DNA of 16,118 bases from a bacterium (lineage in GTDB: Bacteria; Actinomycetota; Acidimicrobiia; Acidimicrobiales; CATQHL01). The notes beneath the pieces were generated by a model that was not told the origin of the DNA, ran no database searches, and saw only the letters and a list, made by a program, of their open reading frames with translations. The stretch covers positions 1 through 16,118 of the forward strand of contig JAPONU010000540.1 in the NCBI GenBank assembly GCA_026713745.1. Direction: 5' to 3'. The position numbers and the translations under genes were made by a program. Shown in pieces: positions 1-5,369 of this stretch; position 1 is the first letter of the stretch; every line of letters begins with the position of its first letter.

Positions 1-98
1 GGCCGCGGGCGGGTGAGGGCCAGGATGTTGCCGACCGCCATCGCACCGCCGAGGGCGAGCACCAGCCAGCGCAGGATGTCGTCGCCCAAGAAGACCAC
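1..98 (-). CDS. Small membrane protein, N-terminal part (runs off the left edge)
   Basis: Only the first 32 or so codons are in the window. A GTG at 98..96 opens a frame that stays open to the edge and encodes a short acidic and basic start followed by one hydrophobic segment (about residues 9-28, LRWLVLALGGAMAVGNILAL), ending in TRPRP. This looks like a membrane anchor or the first helix of a membrane protein. The start lies 5 nt after the dnaB stop, and a GGGGAG sequence inside the dnaB 3' end sits about 10 nt upstream, which suggests translational coupling to dnaB. I do not recognise the family. Because the piece is short, it could be a chance open frame, but ribosome-binding site, spacing and hydrophobic content all point the same way. 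Confidence 0.45.
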   Translation of the reverse strand, partial: MVFLGDDILRWLVLALGGAMAVGNILALTRPR

Positions 99-102
99 CC
101 GC

Positions 103-1539
103 TCAGAACTCCCCTTCCGACGAGCGCTCGCTGAGGTTGTCGAAGCGGGTGTAGTGGGGCAGGAACGCCAGCTTGACGACGCCGGTGGGGCCGGTGCGGT
201 GCTTGGCGACGTGGAGTTCGGCGATCCCGCGGTCCGAAGTGTCGGAGTTGTACATCTCGTCGCGGTACAGGAACATGACCACATCGGCGTCCTGCTCGAT
301 GGCGCCGGACTCGCGCAGGTCTGCCAGCATGGGCCGCTTGTCGGCGCGGCCCTCCGGGGCGCGGGACAGCTGGGACAGCGCCACCACCGGGCACTCCAGC
401 TCACGGGCCAGGATTTTCAGCCCCCGGCTCATCTCGCTGACCTCCACCTGACGGCTCTCGGCGCCGACCCGGCCGCCCATGAGTTGCAGGTAGTCGACGA
501 CCACGAGCCCCAGATCCCCCCAGTCGGCGTGTTTGCGGCGCGCCTTGGCTCGGATCTCCAGAACCGACGTGTTGGGGTTGTCGTCGATCCACAGCGGCGC
601 CTCGGCCAGGTGCCCCACCGCGGCGTTGACGCGCTTCCAGTCCGTGTCGCTGAGGCGCCCTGAGCGGATGTTCTGGGTGCTGACCTGCGCCTCGGAACAC
701 AAGAGCCGCTGCGTCAATTCCAGATGGCTCATCTCCAGGGAGAAGAACAGCACCGGCCGCCGGGCGTCCATGGCCGCCGAGGCGGCCATGCCCAGCGCCA
801 GGGAGGTCTTGCCGATACCGGGGCGGGCGCCCAGGATGGCCAGCGAGGACGGTTGCAGGCCCAGCAGCAGGTCGTCCAGATCACCGAAACCGGTCGGCAC
901 GCCGGTGAGGCTCTGGCCGTGCTCGTAGAGCTTCTCGAGATGCGCCACACCCTTGTCGATGAGGGTGTACAGCGACTCCAACGAGGTGGCCGAGGATCCG
1001 CCGGCAACCGAGAAGATCATCGACTCGGCCTGATCCAGCGCAGCGTCGACGTCGGAGGGGCGGCTGTAGGCCAGCTCCGCGACCTCACCGGCCGCGCCGA
1101 TCAGGCGCCGCAACGTGGCATTCTTGGCCACAATGCCGGCGTAATGCGCGGCGTTGCCCGCCACCGGCGTGCTGGCCTGGATCTCCACCAGCTCGCCGGC
1201 GCCGCCCACGGCCTTCAGCAACCCGCCCCGCTGCAACTCGGCGGCCACGGTGACGGTGTCCACCGGTTCGCCCGAGCCGTACAGCGCGGCGACCGCGTCG
1301 AAGACGTGCGCGTGCGCCGGACGGTAGAAGTCCTCCGCCGATGTCGTCTCCACCGCATCGGCGATGGCCGCTGAGGTCAGCAGCATCGCCCCCAACAGCG
1401 CCCGCTCCGCAGCCAGATCGTGCGGCGGCACCCGTCCGGCCGGCGCCTGACCTGCGTGGCCCTCTCCCGCACGGCGCGTCGGGGCCGTGCCCTCGCGGGC
1501 ACCGGATCCGGGATGCAGAGTGCTCGAAGTGGCGGTCAT
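103..1539 (-). CDS. dnaB: Replicative DNA helicase DnaB
   Basis: This is the hexameric 5'-3' helicase that unwinds DNA at the replication fork and recruits primase. The product of 478 aa has an N-terminal DnaB domain (about residues 37-140, beginning PPHDLAAERALLGAML) and a RecA-like C-terminal domain. The Walker A motif GARPGIGKTS is near residue 238, the Walker B strand LVVVDYLQLM near residue 350, and the DnaB motif LRESGAIEQDADVV follows. The length is close to normal if a low-complexity N-terminus of about 35 residues is allowed for, and no intein interrupts the ATPase motifs, a common insertion site in actinobacterial dnaB. I chose ATG 1539 over GTG 1545 because a GGAG lies 8 nt before the ATG but only 2 nt before the GTG. 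It follows ssb after a 181-bp gap. Confidence 0.97.
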   Translation of the reverse strand: MTATSSTLHPGSGAREGTAPTRRAGEGHAGQAPAGRVPPHDLAAERALLGAMLLTSAAIADAVETTSAEDFYRPAHAHVFDAVAALYGSGEPVDTVTVAAELQRGGLLKAVGGAGELVEIQASTPVAGNAAHYAGIVAKNATLRRLIGAAGEVAELAYSRPSDVDAALDQAESMIFSVAGGSSATSLESLYTLIDKGVAHLEKLYEHGQSLTGVPTGFGDLDDLLLGLQPSSLAILGARPGIGKTSLALGMAASAAMDARRPVLFFSLEMSHLELTQRLLCSEAQVSTQNIRSGRLSDTDWKRVNAAVGHLAEAPLWIDDNPNTSVLEIRAKARRKHADWGDLGLVVVDYLQLMGGRVGAESRQVEVSEMSRGLKILARELECPVVALSQLSRAPEGRADKRPMLADLRESGAIEQDADVVMFLYRDEMYNSDTSDRGIAELHVAKHRTGPTGVVKLAFLPHYTRFDNLSERSSEGEF

Positions 1540-1602
1540 GGTCACCGCTCCACTATGCGGCGGGGGTGTGACAGAGCCCGCAAGCGATCAATTGAACGAT
1601 GG

Positions 1603-1617
1603 GGGGCCCAGGGCCCC
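1603..1617 (-). other. GC palindrome between ssb and dnaB
   Basis: The minus strand reads GGGGCCCTGGGCCCC, a perfect 7+1+7 inverted repeat in the ssb-dnaB gap, about 64 nt before the dnaB start. RNA from ssb into dnaB could form a short stable hairpin here, possibly slowing or attenuating read-through. No U-tract follows, so I do not call it a rho-independent terminator. The rest of the gap shows no convincing promoter. Confidence 0.35.
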
Positions 1618-1720
1618 GAGGGCGATCTCGCCGACGTCCCCTTCCAGGGACTAACCGGCGACCGGGAAACTCAGTTCGGAGCGTTCTCCGCCCGCCGAGC
1701 GCGTTCGGGTCGAGTTGAAC

Positions 1721-2176
1721 TCAGAAGGGCTCCTCATCGCCGTAGGACGGCGCGGGGGCTCGAGCCGGGCCGGCGGCGGGTGCAGCGGACCGGCGTGGAG
1801 CCGTGCCGTTGCCCTCGCGAAACTCGTTGCGGTTGACCTGGGCGGAGGCCCAGCGCAGGCTCGGCGCCACCTCGTCGGCGACGATCTCGACCTTGTTCCG
1901 CTTCTCGCCGTCAGGGGTTTCCCACGAGCGCTGGTCCAGCCGCCCGTAGACGATGACCCGCGTACCCTTGGTGATCGACTCCGCAACGTTCTCCGCCAGC
2001 GAACGCCAACACGTGACGTCGAAGAACGAGACCTCCTCCACCTGCTCGCCGCCGCGCTCGTAGCGGCGGTTCCACGCCACACCGAACGAGCAGACCGGCG
2101 CCCCCGAGGGCGTGAAACGCAGCTCGGGATCCCGTGTGACGTTTCCAACTAGAGAAACCGTGTTGTCGAAAGCCAT
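1721..2176 (-). CDS. ssb: Single-stranded DNA-binding protein SSB
   Basis: SSB coats single-stranded DNA during replication, repair and recombination and recruits partners through its C-terminal tip. The 151-aa product has an OB fold at residues 1-108, with the typical strands VSLVGNVTRDPELRFTPSG, SFFDVTCW and AENVAESITKGTRVIVYGRL. A disordered Ala/Pro-rich linker follows, ending in the acidic tip YGDEEPF, which matches the protein-interaction tail of the family. ATG 2176 is preceded by AAGGAGG at ideal spacing. In mycobacteria and many other bacteria ssb lies between rpsF and rpsR. Here it sits downstream of rplI behind a 349-bp gap with its own promoter, so it appears to be transcribed at least partly on its own and then into dnaB. 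Confidence 0.96.
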   Translation of the reverse strand: MAFDNTVSLVGNVTRDPELRFTPSGAPVCSFGVAWNRRYERGGEQVEEVSFFDVTCWRSLAENVAESITKGTRVIVYGRLDQRSWETPDGEKRNKVEIVADEVAPSLRWASAQVNRNEFREGNGTAPRRSAAPAAGPARAPAPSYGDEEPF

Positions 2177-2211
2177 CTGAACTTTCCTCCTTCATTCTCC
2201 CCGCACAGCGT

Positions 2212-2225
2212 AGTACACGTGTTCG
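2212..2225 (-). promoter_or_regulatory. LexA-like operator (imperfect) upstream of ssb
   Basis: The minus strand reads CGAAC-ACGT-GTACT. The LexA box of Actinobacteria and Firmicutes is about CGAAC-N4-GTTCG, so the left half is perfect and the right half has two mismatches. The site is 36-49 nt upstream of the ssb start. SOS control of ssb is known in several bacteria, which makes the position plausible, but the imperfect right half keeps this a candidate. It also contains the palindrome ACACGTGT. Confidence 0.3.
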
Positions 2226-2250
2226 GTTTAGTGTTTCGGTTTGGTGCTTC

Positions 2251-2272
2251 GCCGGGCAACGGAGCGCCCGGC
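2251..2272 (-). other. Hairpin in the ssb leader
   Basis: GCCGGGC (2272..2266) pairs with GCCCGGC (2257..2251) across an 8-nt loop, a perfect 7-bp GC stem. It lies between the candidate ssb promoter and the ssb ribosome-binding site, so it would be in the untranslated leader. No T-run follows on either strand. Immediately downstream the leader carries two near-copies of AAACCGAAACAC, at roughly 2243..2219. Confidence 0.35.
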
Positions 2273-2464
2273 ATGATGACACCGCCGGCCTGTTGACCGC
2301 TTGCGGGAGAGCTAGGGATTTCCGGGGGTAATCCCCGTTCCCAACAGTGGATTGCTCACCCGCGAGACGGGGACGCGCAGGGGATACCGGCGGCACAAGT
2401 GTGAACACATCGCCCGGGATCCCAGAGTTCGTCGCCCTCTGGCCCTGCGACAAGTAAGAGAATC

Positions 2465-2496
2465 AGTGTACTATACGGAATACTATGACAAGTCAA
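2465..2496 (-). promoter_or_regulatory. Candidate sigma-70-type promoter for ssb
   Basis: Minus-strand -35 TTGACT (2496..2491) is followed by an AT-rich stretch with overlapping -10 candidates: TATAGT (2475..2470, 15-nt spacer), TAGTAC (2473..2468, 17-nt spacer) and TACACT (2470..2465). The exact -10 is unclear. The AT-rich patch in an otherwise very GC-rich window, just after the rplI stop, makes a promoter likely. It would give ssb a leader of about 285 nt and supply dnaB by read-through. Confidence 0.55.
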
Positions 2497-2525
2497 TACA
2501 ACTGGTCGCCTGACAGCTGAGCCGG

Positions 2526-2975
2526 TCAGGTCGCGGCAACGACCTCCACAGTCACCCCGGTCGCCACCTCCGGGTGCGGACGCACCGCCACGGTGTAGGT
2601 GCCGACCTCTTTGATCGGCTCGGGCAACTCGAGCATCTCCGGGGCGAGAACCACCCGTACCTGCTCGGCGATGGCCGCCGAAAGGTTCACCGCATTCACC
2701 GACCCGTAGAGGCGCCCGGCCGCGCCGGCACGCGCCACGACGCGGATGCTGGCCCCCGCGAGCCGGTCGGCCATCTCGCGGGCCTCGCTGAGGACCGCGG
2801 CGTCGGCAATCTCGCGGCGGCGCCGCATGGCTGCGGCCTGACGCTCCGAGCCGCGCGTGGCCCGTATCGCCAGACCCCGCGGAATGAGGAAGTTCTGGGC
2901 GTAGCCGTCGGCCACGTCGCAGACGTCACCACGACGGCCCAAGGACGGCACCTCGTCGCGCAACACCACCTTCAC
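2526..2975 (-). CDS. rplI: 50S ribosomal protein L9
   Basis: L9 binds 23S rRNA at the base of the L1 stalk and helps maintain reading frame. The 149-aa product has the normal length and two-domain shape: an N-terminal globular domain with the signature LGRRGDVCDVADGYAQNFLI and PRGLA, a central charged helix (about residues 42-72), and a C-terminal domain with GRLYGSVN and IKEVGTYTVAVRPHPEV. The start is GTG 2975, which overlaps the rpsR stop as GTGA, with GGAG sequences just upstream. This 4-nt overlap indicates translational coupling to rpsR. Confidence 0.97.
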   Translation of the reverse strand: MKVVLRDEVPSLGRRGDVCDVADGYAQNFLIPRGLAIRATRGSERQAAAMRRRREIADAAVLSEAREMADRLAGASIRVVARAGAAGRLYGSVNAVNLSAAIAEQVRVVLAPEMLELPEPIKEVGTYTVAVRPHPEVATGVTVEVVAAT

Positions 2976-3403
2976 GACTCCGCCTCCGCCGCGAACTCCA
3001 CTTCGGCCGCGAACTCCGGCTCCTCGGCTCCACCGGTCGGCGGTGGCGGGGGGGCACTCGACGGGCTCGGGGGTGGACCGTCACCGCGGCGGCCGGGGCC
3101 TCCCTCGCCTCGCGGGCCACCGCTGCGACCGGCGCCGCGCTGGGTGGTGATCCGGTTGGCGTACGGCAGCAACGCCATCTCCCGCGCGTTCCTGATGGCA
3201 CGGGCGACGGTGCGCTGCTGTTGGGCGTCGTTGCCCGTCACCCGGCGCGCACGGATCTTCCCACGGTCGGACATGAAGCGGCGCAGCAGGTCCACGTCCT
3301 TGTAGTCGATGTACTCAACCCGCTTTTGGGTGAGAACACTGACCTTTTTCTTGCCTCGCCGGGTGTTCTCCCGGGTCTTGGGGCGAGGGCGGCTCTTGGG
3401 CAT
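2972..3403 (-). CDS. rpsR: 30S ribosomal protein S18 with an extended C-terminal tail
   Basis: S18 pairs with S6 on the platform of the small subunit. The core (about residues 18-87) is clear: VEYIDYKDVDLLRRFMSDRG, KIRARRVTG and ARAIRNAREMALLPYANR. It is the cysteine-free form: positions that hold zinc-binding cysteines in C+ S18 proteins read VSVLTQ and TGNDAQQQ. After the core the protein continues for about 55 residues of low-complexity Gly/Arg, then Pro/Ser, then acidic sequence with two EFAAE units, for 143 aa in total against a usual 75-95. ATG 3403 follows GGAGGAGCC. The stop overlaps the rplI start, so the long frame fits the operon. A run of seven G (3048-3054) lies in the tail. Confidence 0.95.
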   Translation of the reverse strand: MPKSRPRPKTRENTRRGKKKVSVLTQKRVEYIDYKDVDLLRRFMSDRGKIRARRVTGNDAQQQRTVARAIRNAREMALLPYANRITTQRGAGRSGGPRGEGGPGRRGDGPPPSPSSAPPPPPTGGAEEPEFAAEVEFAAEAES

Positions 3404-3424
3404 GGCTCCTCCGGTAAGGGCGGG

Positions 3425-3781
3425 CTAAGAGGCCTCAGCGGGCACGGGATCCGGCGCCGTCCCGAGCACTCCACGCCGGGTGGCTTCGGAGTCGGGAAGG
3501 CGAATGACCTTGTGGCGGACCACCGCGTCGCTCAGGCGGAGATTGCGCTCGAATCCGGACAGGTCGACACCGTCGGTGGCGAACTCGATGACCACGTAGT
3601 AGCCCTCGTTCAAATGGTCGATCTCGTAGGCGAACCGGCGCTTGGGCCAGCGGTTGACGTGCTCGGCATCGACGTCGACACCAAGCGACGCGAGCCCCGA
3701 CAGCGCGCGCCCGAGCGGCTCGTCAACGGCGTCCTCGGCGAGGTCGCCGCGAAAGATGATCATCAACTCGTAGGCCCTCAC
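3425..3781 (-). CDS. rpsF: 30S ribosomal protein S6
   Basis: S6 forms a heterodimer with S18 on the 16S rRNA platform and is an early gene of this r-protein cluster. The 118-aa product begins with the typical first strand RAYELMIIFRGDLAEDAVDE and contains WPKRRFAYEIDHLNEGYYVVIEF and the conserved end of the fold, LSDAVVRHKVIRL, followed by a short tail of about 20 residues. I chose GTG 3781 because AGGAGG sits 9-10 nt upstream and the protein then starts directly at the ferredoxin-like fold. rpsR follows after 21 nt. Upstream lie two adjacent RNA hairpins that could be an autoregulatory leader. Confidence 0.96.
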   Translation of the reverse strand: MRAYELMIIFRGDLAEDAVDEPLGRALSGLASLGVDVDAEHVNRWPKRRFAYEIDHLNEGYYVVIEFATDGVDLSGFERNLRLSDAVVRHKVIRLPDSEATRRGVLGTAPDPVPAEAS

Positions 3782-3801
3782 GGAAGGGCACCTCCTCTGG
3801 T

Positions 3802-3839
3802 CCTGCAGGTGCAGGGCCCCGCCGCGCAAACCGGCGGAG
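3802..3839 (-). promoter_or_regulatory. Structured rpsF leader (two hairpins), possible S6:S18 regulatory element
   Basis: On the minus strand, CTCCGCCG (3839..3832) pairs with CGGCGGGG (3824..3817) around a 7-nt loop, with one G-U pair. Directly after it CCTGC (3815..3811) pairs with GCAGG (3806..3802) around a 4-nt loop. The pair ends about 6 nt before the AGGAGG of rpsF. Leaders of rpsF operons in many bacteria carry a structure bound by the S6:S18 dimer that exposes a CCG. A CCG is present here, but I cannot show that it lies in the required bulge. Confidence 0.35.
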
Positions 3840-3859
3840 CAGGCTCTCGATTCGAGGTC

Positions 3860-3865
3860 ACCCTA
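3860..3865 (-). promoter_or_regulatory. Candidate -10 element for the rpsF operon
   Basis: The hexamer TAGGGT (3865..3860, minus) fits the actinobacterial -10 pattern TANNNT. It lies about 80 nt upstream of the rpsF start, just before the paired hairpins, so a transcript starting near 3853 would carry them. No recognisable -35 lies at the right distance, so the call is weak. Confidence 0.25.
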
Positions 3866-3900
3866 CCGGCACTCGCCCCGGGCCGGCGCGCTGACCGAAC

Positions 3901-4749
3901 TCACGAGGCATAGAGCCGGAGTGCGGCGGCCTCGGTGGGGTTGATCGAGTACGACTCCTCCGCCGACGGGAACCTGCCCGATCGCACGTCGTCGGCGAAA
4001 CGCCCGAGCGCGTCGACCGTGGCGGACCCCAACTCGGCGTACCGGCGAACGAACCGTGGGCGGAGGTCGTCCTGCAGGCCCAGCAGGTCGTGGTAAACGA
4101 GCACTTGGCCGTCGCAGTCGGGCCCTGCGCCGATCCCGATCGTCGGCACGCCGACGGCCTCGGTGACGAGTCCCGCCACATCGGCTGGAACACCCTCCAG
4201 CACGATGGCGAAACACCCGGCGTGCTCGAGTGCCTTGGCGCTCTCGACCAGCTGGATCGCCGCTTCGGCGGTGCGCCCCTGGATCCGGAACCCTCCCAGG
4301 GCATGAACCGACTGGGGCGTCAATCCCACGTGGCCCATGACCGGGATCTCGGCGGCCACGAGAGCCTCGATCATCGGGACCCGTGCGGTGCCCCCTTCCA
4401 GCTTCACCGCCTGCGCCCCGGCACGGATCAGCCGGGCGGCATTGCAGATGGTGTCCTGGGACGAAACGTGATAGCTCAACCACGGCAGGTCGGCGACGAC
4501 CAGCGCTCCGGGTTCGACCCGGGCAACCGCCGCTGTGTGGTGTGCCATGTCGTCGACGGTGACGCTGAGTGTGTCCGCATGGCCCAGAACCACCATGGCC
4601 AGCGAGTCACCCACGAGCAGCATGTCGACGCCGGCCGCGTCGGCGAGGCGTGCTCCCGGAGCATCGTAGGCGGTCACCATGACCAGCGGCGCGCCGCCGT
4701 CGCGCACTTTGCGCGCCCGAGCGGCGGGAACGGTGAGACGAGTGCCCAT
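3901..4749 (-). CDS. panB: 3-methyl-2-oxobutanoate hydroxymethyltransferase PanB
   Basis: PanB transfers a hydroxymethyl group from 5,10-methylenetetrahydrofolate to alpha-ketoisovalerate, giving ketopantoate, the first committed step of pantothenate and CoA synthesis. The 282-aa product matches the family length and TIM-barrel motifs: MVTAYDAPGARLAD, LLVGDSLAMVVLGH (metal-binding Asp48), VVADLPW (Asp87), AVKLEGG (Glu118), GHVGLTPQS, the catalytic Glu185 in VLEGVP, and IGIGAGPDCDGQVLVYHDLLG. ATG 4749 follows AAGGAGG at about 8 nt, so the longer in-frame start upstream is rejected. It lies alone between the DUF5318 gene (209-bp gap) and rpsF (119-bp gap), with no other pantothenate gene in the window. 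Confidence 0.97.
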   Translation of the reverse strand: MGTRLTVPAARARKVRDGGAPLVMVTAYDAPGARLADAAGVDMLLVGDSLAMVVLGHADTLSVTVDDMAHHTAAVARVEPGALVVADLPWLSYHVSSQDTICNAARLIRAGAQAVKLEGGTARVPMIEALVAAEIPVMGHVGLTPQSVHALGGFRIQGRTAEAAIQLVESAKALEHAGCFAIVLEGVPADVAGLVTEAVGVPTIGIGAGPDCDGQVLVYHDLLGLQDDLRPRFVRRYAELGSATVDALGRFADDVRSGRFPSAEESYSINPTEAAALRLYAS

Positions 4750-4820
4750 TAGGCACCTCCTTTTCGGTGTCCAGCGCACAAGGCTGCCGGCAAGGCGCCA
4801 GCGTAGCCGGACCGCCCGAT

Positions 4821-4836
4821 GGCGCCACTGGGCGCC
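4821..4836 (-). other. GC hairpin upstream of panB
   Basis: GGCGCC-CAGT-GGCGCC on the minus strand is a perfect 6-bp stem with a 4-nt loop in the 209-bp gap between the DUF5318 gene and panB. No U-tract follows. It could be a weak terminator or a leader structure of panB. A TACGCT hexamer (4805..4800) just downstream fits TANNNT but has no -35 partner. I see no gene in this gap. Confidence 0.3.
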
Positions 4837-4958
4837 GGCCGCCGCACCAGTCGGTGGCCGGCCTCGGTCTCGCTTCACCCGTCACACCCGGCACCCGGGG
4901 GAGTCGCTATGCCGCGCGGACCACCCGGCGCGGCGTCAGCCGGTGTGCGGCGCGGCCC

Positions 4959-5354
4959 TCAGCGAGCGCCAGGGACGCCGAAGCGGACCCGGAGATGGTT
5001 CCAGGAACAGTCCGAACAGACCTCCACCACATAACAGGTGAAGTCTCCCTTGCGGCGGCGGATGCGGTCCCAATCCCCGTCGGTGACCACGCAGCGCCCG
5101 TTCGGCGGCAGCCGCGGCCCGAAGACATATCTGACGAGGACCAAAGGCCCGTCACCGCACAGCGGGCAAGGCTCGCCGGTCGCCTCGCTGTAGGAGCGCG
5201 CCGCCCGTAACAGTTCAGGATGCGCGTCGCAGGCGTCGGCGCGGCTGATGCGTCCCTGGCGGACTCCGGTCAGCGTGGCCTCCCGCAGCAGCCGGTAGTC
5301 CACCCGCCCCGCCCCTCGTGTGGGGGCATATGCCGTCGCCGGATCCGTCGTCAC
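4959..5354 (-). CDS. DUF5318 family protein, putative zinc ribbon
   Basis: The 131-aa product matches the actinobacterial DUF5318 family, whose function is unknown; a homologue lies near ponA1 and rpsF in Mycobacterium. After a variable start of about 17 residues comes the conserved VDYRLLREATLTGVRQGRIS, then DACDAHPELLRAA. Two CxxC knuckles follow, CPLC (about residues 63-66) and CSDC (about 113-116), the latter in the hallmark VVEVCSDCSWNHL; together they could bind one zinc ion. RYVFG between them is also typical. The start is GTG 5354, with no good Shine-Dalgarno sequence, 15 nt after the CCA-type gene, so it probably shares that gene's transcript. The family call is firm; any role is not. 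Confidence 0.85.
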   Translation of the reverse strand: MTTDPATAYAPTRGAGRVDYRLLREATLTGVRQGRISRADACDAHPELLRAARSYSEATGEPCPLCGDGPLVLVRYVFGPRLPPNGRCVVTDGDWDRIRRRKGDFTCYVVEVCSDCSWNHLRVRFGVPGAR

Positions 5355-5369
5355 GATTCAAGACAGTAC

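Larger units (their letters stand above)
2177..2525. other. 349-bp non-coding gap between rplI and ssb
   Basis: I see no convincing gene here. The frame open across it on the minus strand runs on into ssb in another frame and has no family-like features. The rplI-proximal part (about 2455-2510) is clearly AT-richer than the surroundings and holds the best promoter in the window. The remainder would be a long ssb leader of about 280 nt with a GC hairpin, a short direct repeat and a LexA-like box. A weak hairpin (CCTGAC/GTCAGG, 2530..2509) overlaps the rplI stop but lacks a U-tract. Confidence 0.6.

Noticed and set aside
103..1539. Intein in dnaB
   Set aside because: Walker A, Walker B and downstream motifs are continuous, and the protein is of normal length.
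2210..2227. CACGTG-centred palindrome as a parS site
   Set aside because: parS is close to GTTTCACGTGAAAC. Only the CACGTG centre and one flank base match, so ParB binding is not supported.
1911..2453. Long minus-strand open frame covering the rplI-ssb gap
   Set aside because: It runs through the ssb coding region in another frame, starts at TTG without a Shine-Dalgarno sequence, and shows no family motifs.
2509..2530. Terminator after rplI
   Set aside because: The 6-bp CCTGAC/GTCAGG stem overlaps the stop codon, has a 10-nt loop and no U-run; too weak to call.
4750..4878. N-terminal extension of PanB
   Set aside because: It is Arg/Trp-rich and unlike the family; ATG 4749 has AAGGAGG at correct spacing.
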